A stretch of DNA of 38,117 nucleotides, from contig NZ_JANFQO010000033.1 in NCBI RefSeq assembly GCF_024437735.1, positions 1 through 38,117 on the forward strand, read 5' to 3'. The DNA is from Tahibacter harae (GTDB lineage: Bacteria; Pseudomonadota; Gammaproteobacteria; Xanthomonadales; Rhodanobacteraceae). The notes under the pieces were generated by a model. The model did no database searches and had not been told where the DNA came from. It was given only the letters and a program-made list of their open reading frames with translations. Position numbers and translations under genes: made by a program. Shown here piece by piece: positions 1 to 8,262 of the stretch (positions within the stretch are counted from its first letter, which is position 1; the number at the start of each line of letters is the position of its first letter).

Positions 1-116
1 CCTCCCAGCTGAGTCATACAATCGCCACTGGCCACGGCCGGCCTCGATTTGTTGCCTAGACACCAGCAAGTCTGCCGGGTCGGCCGTGTGCCACCCACTC
101 AGTTGGGCGAAGAACC
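1..116. other. Window edge, no gene recognised
   Basis: No coding region or RNA could be supported here. On the minus strand an ATG near position 17 would read M-T-Q-L-G and run off the window. There is no convincing ribosome binding site before it, so it is not called. Confidence 0.4.
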
Positions 117-148
117 AAAAAAAAGCCGGCCGCACGAGGGCGGCCGGT
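117..148 (-). terminator. Rho-independent terminator of the M28 peptidase gene
   Basis: Read on the minus strand, a GC-rich stem (CCGGCCG at 147-141 pairing with CGGCCGG at 132-126) is followed directly by a run of eight T. It lies about 30 bp past the stop of the peptidase gene. This is a textbook intrinsic terminator. Confidence 0.85.
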
Positions 149-176
149 GTGTACTGAAACGCGGTTTCCTGGGAGG

Positions 177-1901
177 TCAGGGCTTGCGCGAGGCGTCGCG
201 GATCGCCTTGAACTCGCTGTCGGCGGCCCATTGCGGCCACGTCGTCTCGTCGGCGACGCGCTTGCCTACGGCGTAGAGCGCCTGCAGGTCGGCGACCACG
301 CCGTCCAGCGGCATGTCGTCGCGGTATTCGTCGGCGGCCTGGTGGTAGCGGTTCTTGCCGTAGTCCTCGAACGCGGCGCGGCCGGCGGCTTCGCCGCCGT
401 TGATCAGGTCGGTGCCGCCCTTGGCGTACAGCGCGGGCACGCCCTTGCGCGCGAAGTTGAAATGATCGGAGCGGAAGAAATGACCCTTCTCCGGCGATTC
501 CTCCGGCGTGATCACGCGGTTCTGCGCCGCGGCGGCGTCCTTGAGATAACCGTCGAGTTCGGACTGGCCGTAGCCGACCACCGCCAGGTTGCGCGCCGCC
601 GGCACCAGCGCCATGGCATCCATGTTGATGTTGGCCACGGTCTTGTTCATCGCCACTGGCGGATGCGTGGCGTAGTAGCGCGAGCCGAGCAGGCCGGATT
701 CCTCCAGCGTCACCGCGGTGAAGATCACCGTGCGCTGCGGGGGCGGATTCTGTTTGGCGAAGGCTTCGGCAATCTCGATCAGGCCGGCCACGCCGGTGGC
801 GTTGTCGACAGCACCGTTGTAGATCTGGTCGCCCTGGAGGGTCGGATCCTTGCCCAGGTGATCCCAGTGCGCGCTGTAGACCACGGCCTCGTCCGGATGG
901 GCGCTGCCGGCGATCATGCCGACGACATTGTCGGAGCTGCCGCTCTTGATCGAACTCTTGAGCGTGACCGACAGCTTGGCCTTGAGCGGCTGCGGCTTGA
1001 AGCCGCGCACGTCGGCGCTCTTGCGCAGTTCGTTGAAATCCAGCCCGGCTTTTTTGAACAGGTTCACTGCGGCGTCGCGCTGGATCCAGCCGGCGGCGTC
1101 CAGGCGCGGTGCCGGATCTTCGCTGGCCGGCAGGTCGAACTGCGGGCCGCTCCAGCTGTTCTCGACCACGCCCCAGCCGTAGCCGGCGCCTTCGGTCTCG
1201 TGCACGATCAATGCGGCGGCGGCGCCCTGGCGCGCGGCTTCCTCGAACTTGTAGGTCCAGCGGCCGTAGTAGGTCATGGCGCGGCCCTTGAACAGCTCCG
1301 CGTCGTTGTTGCCGAAGCCGGGGTCGTTGACCAGCACGACGACGGTCTTGCCCTTCACGTCCAGGCCTTCGTAGTCGTTCCACTTCTGCTCCGGCGCGTT
1401 GACGCCGTAGCCGACGAAGACGATGTCGGAATCCTTCACCGTCACCTCGGGCTTGGCCGAGAGGTTGCCGATGACCATGTCCTTCTTGTACGCGAGCTTC
1501 TCGGTGCCGTCGCCGACGGCGAGATCCAGCGTCACGTCGGTGTTCTGCAGCGCGATCTCCACCGTGGGCACGGACTGGAACCAGGAGCCGTTGTTGCCGG
1601 GCTTGAGGCCGGCGCGTTCGAACTGGTCCTTGATGTAGGTGGTGGTCAGGCGCTCGCCCAGGGTGCCGGGCTCGCGGCCTTCAAATTCGTCCGAGGCCAG
1701 CTTCTTCAGGCGCACGGCGAAGTCGGCGGCGTTGATCTCGCCGCTGAAGGCATGCTTGTCGGCATCGGCCGGGGCGGCGGGGGGCGCCGCCGGCGCGGCG
1801 GCCGGGGCGGCGGGCGCGGCCGTCGGCTGGGCCGGCGGCGGCGTGTCGGAGCAGGCGGCCAGGGCCAGGGCGATGCTCGCGGTCAGAATCAGTTGACGCA
1901 T
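177..1901 (-). CDS. M28 family zinc aminopeptidase, predicted lipoprotein
   Basis: A 574-residue metallopeptidase. The N-terminus is a lipoprotein signal with lipobox L-A-A-C, so Cys17 would be lipidated and the enzyme anchored in the periplasm or outer membrane. An Ala/Pro linker (about 20-45) follows. A protease-associated (PA) insert covers roughly 130-290, and the M28 catalytic domain about 320-560. Likely zinc ligands and catalytic residues are His345 and Asp347 (SAHWDH), Asp366 (GAVDNATG), Glu400-Glu401 (TLEESG), Asp428 and His520. By family it removes N-terminal residues from peptides; the substrate is unknown. The start is supported by GGAGG five bases upstream. It has its own terminator and is probably monocistronic. 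Confidence 0.9.
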   Translation of the reverse strand: MRQLILTASIALALAACSDTPPPAQPTAAPAAPAAAPAAPPAAPADADKHAFSGEINAADFAVRLKKLASDEFEGREPGTLGERLTTTYIKDQFERAGLKPGNNGSWFQSVPTVEIALQNTDVTLDLAVGDGTEKLAYKKDMVIGNLSAKPEVTVKDSDIVFVGYGVNAPEQKWNDYEGLDVKGKTVVVLVNDPGFGNNDAELFKGRAMTYYGRWTYKFEEAARQGAAAALIVHETEGAGYGWGVVENSWSGPQFDLPASEDPAPRLDAAGWIQRDAAVNLFKKAGLDFNELRKSADVRGFKPQPLKAKLSVTLKSSIKSGSSDNVVGMIAGSAHPDEAVVYSAHWDHLGKDPTLQGDQIYNGAVDNATGVAGLIEIAEAFAKQNPPPQRTVIFTAVTLEESGLLGSRYYATHPPVAMNKTVANINMDAMALVPAARNLAVVGYGQSELDGYLKDAAAAQNRVITPEESPEKGHFFRSDHFNFARKGVPALYAKGGTDLINGGEAAGRAAFEDYGKNRYHQAADEYRDDMPLDGVVADLQALYAVGKRVADETTWPQWAADSEFKAIRDASRKP

Positions 1902-1991
1902 GGGGCCTCCGTCTTCACACAGAAGCCCGAGAGTAGCTTGGCAGGGCGGTGGGCCACCCGGCCGAAAGTCATGCCCGAGACAATGGTTTAA

Positions 1992-2018
1992 CCCCGCCGG
2001 CGCGGCGCGCCGGCGGGG
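1992..2018. terminator. GC-rich hairpin, possible terminator of the repeat-protein gene
   Basis: A perfect 12-bp inverted repeat (1992-2003 with 2007-2018) with a 3-base loop lies 10 bp past the stop of the minus-strand gene ending at 2029. In that direction it is followed only by TTAAACC, so the U-tract is weak. It could also lie in the leader of the M28 gene. Confidence 0.5.
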
Positions 2019-2028
2019 CCTGCACGGT

Positions 2029-2691
2029 TCAGTTCGGGCTGCTGCCGCTGAATCGGCGGGCGGTGGCGCCTTCGATCGCGCCGACCTTGGCGCTGTCGCT
2101 GATGAACAGGTCCACGTCGCGGTGGAACACCAGGCGGCCGGTGACGACGGCGTTGGGGCCTATCACCACGCGCGGGTTCTTCTGCTTGCCCCAGGACCAG
2201 CCGCTGGGCTTTTCCACCAGGATGCCGCCGTCGATGCGCGAATCCGCGCCGATGTCGATGTCGCCGGCGACCGTCTCTATATCGCCGCCGACGCGGGCCG
2301 ATTCCGTGCGGATGCGGCCGTTGACATTGGACAGCTTGCCTTTGACGTCGGCGCCGCGCTCCAGCGTGATCGCACCGTTGACCGATTCGATATCGCCGCT
2401 GACGCGGGCGCGCTGGCCCAGGGAGATCGCGCCGTTGACGGTTTCCAGCGAGCGCGCCTCGGTGTCGTCGCCCAGCTCGATGGAGCCGTTGACCGTGTCG
2501 GCCGAGTCGGCCTTGGCGTGGTTGCCCAGGTAGATCGAACCATTGACGGTTTCCAGATCGCCGCCGAGCTGGCCTTCCTCCAGGCGGATGGAGCCGTTGA
2601 CCTTGTCGATGTCGGGACCGGTGCTGCCGGCCTGGGCGGCGGTGGCGGACAGGGCGATGCAGACGGCGAAGGCGAGGGTGCGCATGGACAT
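2029..2691 (-). CDS. Secreted repeat protein with a predicted beta-solenoid fold, function unknown
   Basis: A 220-residue exported protein. A Sec signal peptide ends near ATAAQA-G. It is followed by about seven tandem repeats of 18-20 residues, each containing a V-N-G-[SAR]-I-x-[LT] core (for example TVNGSIYLG, TVNGSIELG, SVNGAITLE, NVNGRIRTE). Evenly spaced short hydrophobic beta strands with Gly turns suggest a right-handed beta-solenoid, like bactofilin or DUF4097-type proteins. A less regular cap (about 160-220) contains a V-V-I-G-P-N-A-V-V-T-G turn that continues the pattern. The open frame extends 50 codons further upstream, but ATG 2691 is chosen because an AGGAG lies seven bases before it and the signal peptide begins there. 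I do not recognise a named family and no catalytic motif is visible. Confidence 0.8.
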   Translation of the reverse strand: MSMRTLAFAVCIALSATAAQAGSTGPDIDKVNGSIRLEEGQLGGDLETVNGSIYLGNHAKADSADTVNGSIELGDDTEARSLETVNGAISLGQRARVSGDIESVNGAITLERGADVKGKLSNVNGRIRTESARVGGDIETVAGDIDIGADSRIDGGILVEKPSGWSWGKQKNPRVVIGPNAVVTGRLVFHRDVDLFISDSAKVGAIEGATARRFSGSSPN

Positions 2692-2835
2692 GGAACGACT
2701 CCTGTGGGATGGGACCGGGCGCCCGGATCGGCGCCGCGGCCGCGCAACCGGTGGCGGTTGCGCGCTGTCGGGAACTTCGATGCGGCGTTTCCACAAAGGG
2801 TTGCAGCCAAAAGCCGCCCCCTGCCGTTGGTCATG

Positions 2836-2865
2836 CCCCAATCCCCATCCCGAATCCCGAATCCC
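2836..2865. repeat. Intergenic GGGATTC-type heptamer repeat
   Basis: The plus strand reads CCCCAATCCCCATCCCGAAT and then CCCGAATCCC, i.e. a run of about four degenerate 7-bp units (GGGATTC on the minus strand). It lies in the intergenic space between the divergent repeat-protein gene and gpmI. Related runs occur at 33448, 33631 and 34702. Confidence 0.6.
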
Positions 2866-2951
2866 ACGCCCGATGGCGCCCCCGCCGCCGCTGGGCGATC
2901 AGCTACCATGCGCGTTCCGCCGGCCAAGCCCGCACCCCAAACCTGATCGCC

Positions 2952-4481
2952 GTGAGCGCACCCAAGCCCGTCCTGCTGCTGATCCTCGATGGCTGGGGCC
3001 ATCGGGTCGAAACCGAGAACAATGCCATCGCCCTGGCGCGCTGCCCGAACTGGCGCCGCCTGCTGGCCACCTGTCCGTACGACCTGGTCGACACCCATGG
3101 CCTGCATGTAGGCCTGCCCGACGACCAGATGGGCAATTCCGAGGTCGGCCACATGAACATCGGCGCCGGCCGCATCGTCTACCAGGATCTCACCCGCATC
3201 GACCAGGATGTGGCCACGGGTGAATTCTTCAACAATGCCGCATTGTTGAAAGCTTGCGCCGCGGCGCGCGCCGGCAGCGGCACGCTGCATGTGTTCGGCC
3301 TGGTCTCGCCCGGCGGCGTGCACAGCCACGAAAACCATATCTTCGCCTTGCTCGACCTGGCCGCGCGCCAGCAGGTGCCGCGCATCGCGGTACATGCTTT
3401 CCTCGACGGGCGCGACATGCCGCCCAAGAGCGCCGAACCCTCGCTGCGCGCACTGGAAGCCAAATGTGCCGCGCTGCCCGGCGCCTTCGTCGCCAGCGTC
3501 AGCGGCCGCTACTACGCCATGGACCGCGACAAGCGCTGGGACCGCGTGCAGCCGGCCTACGAGGCCATCACCGAGGCGCGCGCCGACTACCACGCGGCCT
3601 CCGCCGTGGGTGCCCTGGCCGCGGCCTACGCGCGCGGCGAGAACGACGAATTCGTCAAGCCCACCGTGATCGGCGACGGCGCGCGCATGCGCGACGGCGA
3701 CGCCGTGGTGTTCATGAATTTCCGTGCCGACCGCGCGCGCCAGCTCAGCCAGGTCTTCACCGAGGACGGATTCGACGGTTTCCCGCGCGAGCGCCGCATC
3801 GCGCTGTCGGCCTTCGTCACCCTGACCGAGTACAGCGCCACGCTGGCGGTGACCGATGTCGCCTACCGGCCGCAGTCCATGGCCAACACGCTGGGCGAAT
3901 ACCTCGCCGCCCACGGCCGGACCCAGCTGCGCATCGCCGAGACCGAGAAATACGCCCACGTCACGTTCTTCTTCTCCGGCGGCCGCGAGACGCCGTACGC
4001 CGGCGAGGAACGCATCCTGATCCCCAGCCCGCGCGTGGCGACCTACGACCTGCAGCCGGAAATGAGCTGTCCGGAGCTGACTGACCAGCTGGTCGCGGCG
4101 ATCGCCTCGGGCCGCTTCGATTTCATCGCCTGCAATATCGCCAATCCGGACATGGTCGGGCATACCGGCCTGCTCAGCGCGGCCATTGCCGCGGTGGAAG
4201 CCGTCGATGTCGCCCTGGGCCGCATCGAGGCGGCGATCCGCGCCGCCGGCGGCGCGCTGCTGATCTGCGCCGACCACGGCAACCTGGAACAGATGGTCGA
4301 CGAGAACGGCCAGCCGCATACCCAGCACACGGTGGGACCGGTGCCGCTGGTCTACGTCGGCCCGGGCCGGCCGCGCATCGAACGCGGCGCGCTGCGCGAT
4401 CTGGCGCCGACCGTGCTCGGCCTGCTGGGCCTGGCCCAGCCGGCGGAGATGAGCGGGCGCAACCTGCTGCGCTTCGACTGA
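2952..4481 (+). CDS. gpmI: 2,3-bisphosphoglycerate-independent phosphoglycerate mutase
   Basis: A 509-residue cytoplasmic enzyme that interconverts 3- and 2-phosphoglycerate in glycolysis and gluconeogenesis using a phosphoserine intermediate and two Mn ions. It starts with the family signature LILDGWG (residues 9-15). The catalytic Ser63 lies in QMGNSEVGHMNIGAG. Further hallmarks are FLDGRDMPPKSA, the DRDKRWDRV segment, NPDMVGHTG and the metal-binding CADHGNLEQM. Its length matches the family (about 510). The frame is open far upstream, so the start is set at GTG 2952, the only candidate just before the conserved core. It is the first gene of a plus-strand cluster with envC and ctpA, an order also found in related bacteria. 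No cofactor-dependent mutase is in the window. Confidence 0.95.
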   Translation: MSAPKPVLLLILDGWGHRVETENNAIALARCPNWRRLLATCPYDLVDTHGLHVGLPDDQMGNSEVGHMNIGAGRIVYQDLTRIDQDVATGEFFNNAALLKACAAARAGSGTLHVFGLVSPGGVHSHENHIFALLDLAARQQVPRIAVHAFLDGRDMPPKSAEPSLRALEAKCAALPGAFVASVSGRYYAMDRDKRWDRVQPAYEAITEARADYHAASAVGALAAAYARGENDEFVKPTVIGDGARMRDGDAVVFMNFRADRARQLSQVFTEDGFDGFPRERRIALSAFVTLTEYSATLAVTDVAYRPQSMANTLGEYLAAHGRTQLRIAETEKYAHVTFFFSGGRETPYAGEERILIPSPRVATYDLQPEMSCPELTDQLVAAIASGRFDFIACNIANPDMVGHTGLLSAAIAAVEAVDVALGRIEAAIRAAGGALLICADHGNLEQMVDENGQPHTQHTVGPVPLVYVGPGRPRIERGALRDLAPTVLGLLGLAQPAEMSGRNLLRFD

Positions 4482-4551
4482 GGCGCGGTCGGCAAAACAG
4501 CAGCAGACTCGTCAGTAACCTGCAAACGGTAGGCAGCGGAATCCAGGCCCG

Positions 4552-5823
4552 GTGAGCGTGCACGCCAAAATCCCGATGTGCCCGGTGCGGCTGCGCCAGT
4601 TGCTGTTGTGCCTGGCCCTGGCCGCCGCGCCCGCGTTCGCGCAGGACGCGGCCGCTCCGGCGGCTGCCGAAGCCGAGGCCGCCGGGGCCGCCGCCAGCAC
4701 GGCGCCGTCCGCAGCGGACGATCCGGCGCACAAGAGCAGCGAGGAAGAACGCCAGGCGCAGCAGCGCCTGGCGGCGACCCGCGCCGAGATCCGCCAACTG
4801 GCCGAGCAGCGCAAGAGCACCGAGGCCGAGAAAAGCGGCGTCACCGCCGAGCTGCGCGAACGCGAGACGCGCATCGCCGCGATCGCGCGCGAACTGCGCC
4901 AGCTGGACGAGAAGCTGGCCGAGCAGCAGCAGGCCCTGGCCCAGCTGGAACAGCGCCGCAACGAGCTTTCCGGCAAGCTCAAGACCCAGCGCGACGCGCT
5001 GGCCGCGCTGCTGCGCTCGGCCTATGCGCTGGGCCGGCATGAGGAACTCAAGCTGATCCTGCAGCAGAACGATGTCGCCACCACGTCGCGCGTGCTGGCC
5101 TATCACCGCTATTTCCAGCGCGCCCGCACCGGCCGCATCGAGGAACTGCTGGCCGACCTGGCCGACCTGGCCCAAGTGCAGCAGGCGATTGAAGCGCAGC
5201 TGGCCCAGATCGGCGCCACGCGCAACGAACGCAATACCGAATCCACCCAACTGCACGGCGAGCGCAGCGAACGCCAGGCCCTGCTCGACGCGCTGGAGAT
5301 CAGCCTCAAGGATCAGGCCGCGCGCCTGGCCGCGCTGGGCAAGGACGAGGCTGCCCTGCTCGAACTGCTGGAACGCCTGCGCGACGTGTTCGCCGATATT
5401 CCCAAGCAGCTCACCGCGGCGCAGCCCTTTGCCGAGCGCCGGGGCCGGCTGCCCTGGCCGCTGGCGGGCAAGGTCGCGGTGGGCTTCGGCTCCAGCGACG
5501 ATTCGGGCCGCGCCATCTCCGGCATCGTGCTGGCCGCGGCCACCGGCGCCGAGGTGCGCGCGGTCTCGCACGGCCGCGTCGCCTACGCCGACTGGCTCAA
5601 GGGCTACGGCCTGATCCTGATTCTGGACCACGGCGACGGCTACATGAGCCTCTACGGCTATAACGAATCCTTGCTCAAGGATGTCGGAGACTGGGTCGAC
5701 GCCGGCGAGGCCATCGCCACCGCCGGGTCCAGCGGCGGGCGCCAGAACGCCGGCCTGTATTTCGAGCTGCGCGCGCGCGGCAAGCCGCTGGATCCGCGCA
5801 GCTGGCTCAAGCCCGGGCCTTGA
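4552..5823 (+). CDS. envC: EnvC-like murein hydrolase activator, degenerate M23/LytM domain
   Basis: A 423-residue periplasmic protein. A signal peptide ends near PAFA-Q. Then comes an Ala-rich linker, a long coiled coil (about 60-275, rich in E/R/Q/A heptads) and a C-terminal LytM domain (about 300-420). The zinc ligands of active M23 peptidases are missing: the first His/Asp region reads S-G-I-V-L-A and the HxH site reads L-Y-F-E-L. That is the hallmark of EnvC-type activators, which switch on N-acetylmuramoyl-L-alanine amidases during septum splitting rather than cutting peptidoglycan themselves. The start is GTG 4552; ATG 4576 would also keep the signal peptide. It lies 70 bp after gpmI and about 95 bp before ctpA, likely the same operon. 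Confidence 0.9.
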   Translation: MSVHAKIPMCPVRLRQLLLCLALAAAPAFAQDAAAPAAAEAEAAGAAASTAPSAADDPAHKSSEEERQAQQRLAATRAEIRQLAEQRKSTEAEKSGVTAELRERETRIAAIARELRQLDEKLAEQQQALAQLEQRRNELSGKLKTQRDALAALLRSAYALGRHEELKLILQQNDVATTSRVLAYHRYFQRARTGRIEELLADLADLAQVQQAIEAQLAQIGATRNERNTESTQLHGERSERQALLDALEISLKDQAARLAALGKDEAALLELLERLRDVFADIPKQLTAAQPFAERRGRLPWPLAGKVAVGFGSSDDSGRAISGIVLAAATGAEVRAVSHGRVAYADWLKGYGLILILDHGDGYMSLYGYNESLLKDVGDWVDAGEAIATAGSSGGRQNAGLYFELRARGKPLDPRSWLKPGP

Positions 5824-5918
5824 GCGGCCCGCGCCCCGGCGGCACTTCTGCCGCTACCGCCGGTCGGAAGGCCGGAATATGCTGCGGCGCAAACGCCGCT
5901 ATTGCCGGAGTCGTGTCT

Positions 5919-7229
5919 ATGCTGTCCCGCTCGCTCATGTTCCTGGCCCTGTCCGGCCTCGCCCTCACTGCCCAGGCCGATGCGCCGGCAGCCGCCGAAA
6001 CCCCGGCCGCGGCCGCCGCCAAGGCCGGCGTCAGCATCGAGGACGTGCGCACCTTCACCGCGGTCTACAACCTGGTCAAACAGGCCTATGTGGACGATGT
6101 CGGCGACGAACGCCTGATGCAGGCCGCGATCAAGGGCCTGCTGGCCGGGCTGGATCCGCACAGCGAATACCTGGATCCGCGCCAGCTCACCGATCTCACC
6201 GAGGACACCAGCGGCGCCTACGATGGCCTGGGCCTGGAAGTGCTCACCGTGGAAGGCGTGCTGCGCGTGATCGCCCCCATCGACGACACGCCGGCCGAAC
6301 GCGGCGGCATCAAGCCCGGCGACGTGATCACGCGCATCGACGGCAAGGCGGTCTCGGCCGACAACGTCAACCAGTCAGTGGAAATGCTGCGCGGCAACCC
6401 AGGCAGCAGCGTGGTGCTGACGGTGATCCACGAAGGCGAATCCGCGCCGGTGGACATCACCCTCAAGCGCGAGAAGATCAAGGTCGCCAGCGCCCGCGCG
6501 CGCTGGCTGGAGCCGGGCTATGCCTACCTGCGCGTGGCCCAGTTCCAGGAAGACACCGGCGCCGAACTCAAGCGCAAGCTGACCAAGCTGCGCGGCAAGA
6601 ACGCGCCGCTGCGCGGCGTGGTGCTGGACCTGCGCAGCAATCCCGGCGGCCTGCTCACCGCGGCGGTGGAAGTCAGCGACGTCTTCCTCGACAGCGGCAC
6701 CATCGTGACCACCCGCGGCCGCCTCAACGACACCGACCTCAGCTTCAGCGCCACGCCCGGCGATCTCACCGAAGCCGCACCGCTGGTGATCCTGGTGGAC
6801 AAGGGCACGGCTTCGGCGGCCGAGATCGTCGCCGGCGCGCTCAAGGACAACCACCGCGGCCTGATCCTGGGCCAGAAGACCTTCGGCAAGGGCTCGGTGC
6901 AGACCGTGCTGCCGCTGGACGACGGCCACGCCGTCAAGCTGACCACGGCGCGTTACTACACGCCCAGCGGCGCTTCCATCCAGGCCACCGGCATCGTGCC
7001 CGACATCGAGCTGCGCGACCTCAAGCTGACCGTGCGCGACGCCGCGCCCACCCTGCTGACCACCGAACGCGACCTGCCCAACCACCTGCGCGGCGAAAAC
7101 GAACAGACCGAAGCCGCCGGCGCCAACACCGAAGCGCCGCCGCTGGACGACTACGCGCTCAACGAGGCCGTGCACGTGCTCAAGGCGATGGCCCTGCGCG
7201 GACCCAAGGCGGCGCCGGCCAAGGGATGA
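5919..7229 (+). CDS. ctpA: S41 family C-terminal processing peptidase (CtpA type)
   Basis: A 436-residue periplasmic serine protease. A signal peptide ends near TAQA-D. A PDZ domain (about 80-155, with the DGLGLEV carboxylate-binding loop and IKPGDVITRIDG) is followed by the S41 protease core. The catalytic dyad is Ser299 (GTASAAEIV) and Lys324 (TFGKGSVQ), 25 residues apart as in E. coli Tsp. The family cleaves non-polar C-termini of envelope proteins and often regulates peptidoglycan hydrolases, which fits its place after envC. The start is ATG 5919 with GGAG eight bases upstream; the frame is open 33 codons further but without a signal sequence at that end. Confidence 0.93.
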   Translation: MLSRSLMFLALSGLALTAQADAPAAAETPAAAAAKAGVSIEDVRTFTAVYNLVKQAYVDDVGDERLMQAAIKGLLAGLDPHSEYLDPRQLTDLTEDTSGAYDGLGLEVLTVEGVLRVIAPIDDTPAERGGIKPGDVITRIDGKAVSADNVNQSVEMLRGNPGSSVVLTVIHEGESAPVDITLKREKIKVASARARWLEPGYAYLRVAQFQEDTGAELKRKLTKLRGKNAPLRGVVLDLRSNPGGLLTAAVEVSDVFLDSGTIVTTRGRLNDTDLSFSATPGDLTEAAPLVILVDKGTASAAEIVAGALKDNHRGLILGQKTFGKGSVQTVLPLDDGHAVKLTTARYYTPSGASIQATGIVPDIELRDLKLTVRDAAPTLLTTERDLPNHLRGENEQTEAAGANTEAPPLDDYALNEAVHVLKAMALRGPKAAPAKG

Positions 7230-7253
7230 AGCGGGCGCGCCTCCAAAAACTCC

Positions 7254-7283
7254 TCTCCCCAAGCGCATGCGCTTTGGGGGGAG
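7254..7283. repeat. Inverted repeat with core AAGCGCATGCGCTT
   Basis: The 14-bp palindrome AAGCGCATGCGCTT (7261-7274) is flanked by CTCCCC on the left and TGGGGGGAG on the right, giving a long stem with one bulged T. It begins about 25 bp after the ctpA stop. The form resembles dispersed intergenic palindromes and could end ctpA transcription. Confidence 0.6.
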
Positions 7284-7398
7284 GGTTGCGGTGAGGGGGC
7301 AGCGCTGAATCGTGCAGCGGTGTTGGATTTTTGCTGAGAAATTCAACGCGCATGCCGCCGGCGAAACCGCGGGCCGAGCCTTGCAGGCATAACCAACC

Positions 7399-7423
7399 CG
7401 CCAAGCGCATGCGCGCCTGGCGG
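7399..7423. repeat. Second inverted repeat with core AAGCGCATGCGC
   Basis: CCGCCA and TGGCGG flank a centre that repeats the AAGCGCATGCGC core of the hairpin at 7254-7283. Two different flanks around one core suggest a recurring element rather than a simple duplication. It is on the rhomboid side of the convergent gap. Confidence 0.5.
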
Positions 7424-7520
7424 AGCGGGCAGGCGCGTCATGCCGTAGCGTGGAAAATGAAGGCCACCGACCGCAGATTCCGCATGCCGTTCAGCGCAGC
7501 GCGGTGAGGGAACAATCTGC

Positions 7521-8207
7521 CTACTGCCGCAGCCGCCGCGCAATTGCCGGACGCGAGATCAGGGCCATGGCCGCGCCGACCAGGAAGCCGGCGATATGGG
7601 TCCACCAGACCACGGCGCCGAAGGTCGGGCCCACGTAGGTGAACAGCAGCTGCAGCAGCACCCAGAAGCCGATCAGCAGCGGCGCCGGCACCTTGACGAA
7701 TTCCAGGAACAGGCCCAGCGGCAGCACCAGGCCCAGGCGCGAACGCGGGAACAGGGCCAGGTAGGCGCCGACCACGGCCGAGACCGCGCCGCTGGAGCCG
7801 ACGATGGGCGTATAGGCGCTGGACAGGGTCAGCGCGCCGACCAGGTTGGCGATGGCGCCGCCGGCCAGGTACAGCAGCAGGAAGCGGCGCGAGCCGAGCA
7901 GGCGTTCGGCCGCCAGGCCGAAAATCATCAGGAACAGCAGGTTGCCGGTCAGGTGCAGCCAGTTGGCATGCACGAACAGGGCGCTGAACAGGCGCAGGCC
8001 GCGCAGCTCGATCAGCTGTTGCAGCAGCGGCGCGCTGCTGTCGAACAGTTGCGCCGGCACCGTGCCCCAGCGCGCGAGCAGGGCCAGGCGCTCGCTGCCG
8101 CTGGTCGCGGCCAGCCAGAAAAAGGCCAGCACACTCAGCGCCACGATGCTGATGGTCGCCCAGGGCGGGCCGGGCCGGCGGCGCGATTCCACATGGACGA
8201 AGACCAC
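7521..8207 (-). CDS. Rhomboid family intramembrane serine protease
   Basis: A 228-residue inner-membrane protease with about six to seven transmembrane helices. The catalytic Ser139 lies in GSSG and the catalytic His204 in WWTHIAGF. The supporting H-A-N-W-L-H-L-T-G-N motif (80-89) is typical of the second rhomboid helix. The family cleaves single-pass membrane proteins within the bilayer; the substrate cannot be read from sequence. The start is GTG 8207, with AAGGA eight bases upstream. It follows the gspB-like gene by 55 bp on the same strand and may be cotranscribed with the gspA-gspB pair. Confidence 0.92.
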   Translation of the reverse strand: MVFVHVESRRRPGPPWATISIVALSVLAFFWLAATSGSERLALLARWGTVPAQLFDSSAPLLQQLIELRGLRLFSALFVHANWLHLTGNLLFLMIFGLAAERLLGSRRFLLLYLAGGAIANLVGALTLSSAYTPIVGSSGAVSAVVGAYLALFPRSRLGLVLPLGLFLEFVKVPAPLLIGFWVLLQLLFTYVGPTFGAVVWWTHIAGFLVGAAMALISRPAIARRLRQ

Positions 8208-8262
8208 GGATGGATTCCTTGCTGTGGCCGCTGCCAGCGCCGCCGTGGCGGCGCGCGTCTAC

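Larger units (their letters stand above)
7230..7520. other. Intergenic region between convergent ctpA and rhomboid genes
   Basis: No gene is seen. The region contains two inverted repeats that share the core AAGCGCATGCGC (see separate entries) and lies between two convergent stops. A terminator role for one or both is plausible. Confidence 0.6.

Noticed and set aside
1-30. 5' part of a tRNA on the minus strand (GACTCAGCTGGGAGG)
   Set aside because: The D-stem is not complementary and the acceptor stem would lie outside the window; not enough to call.
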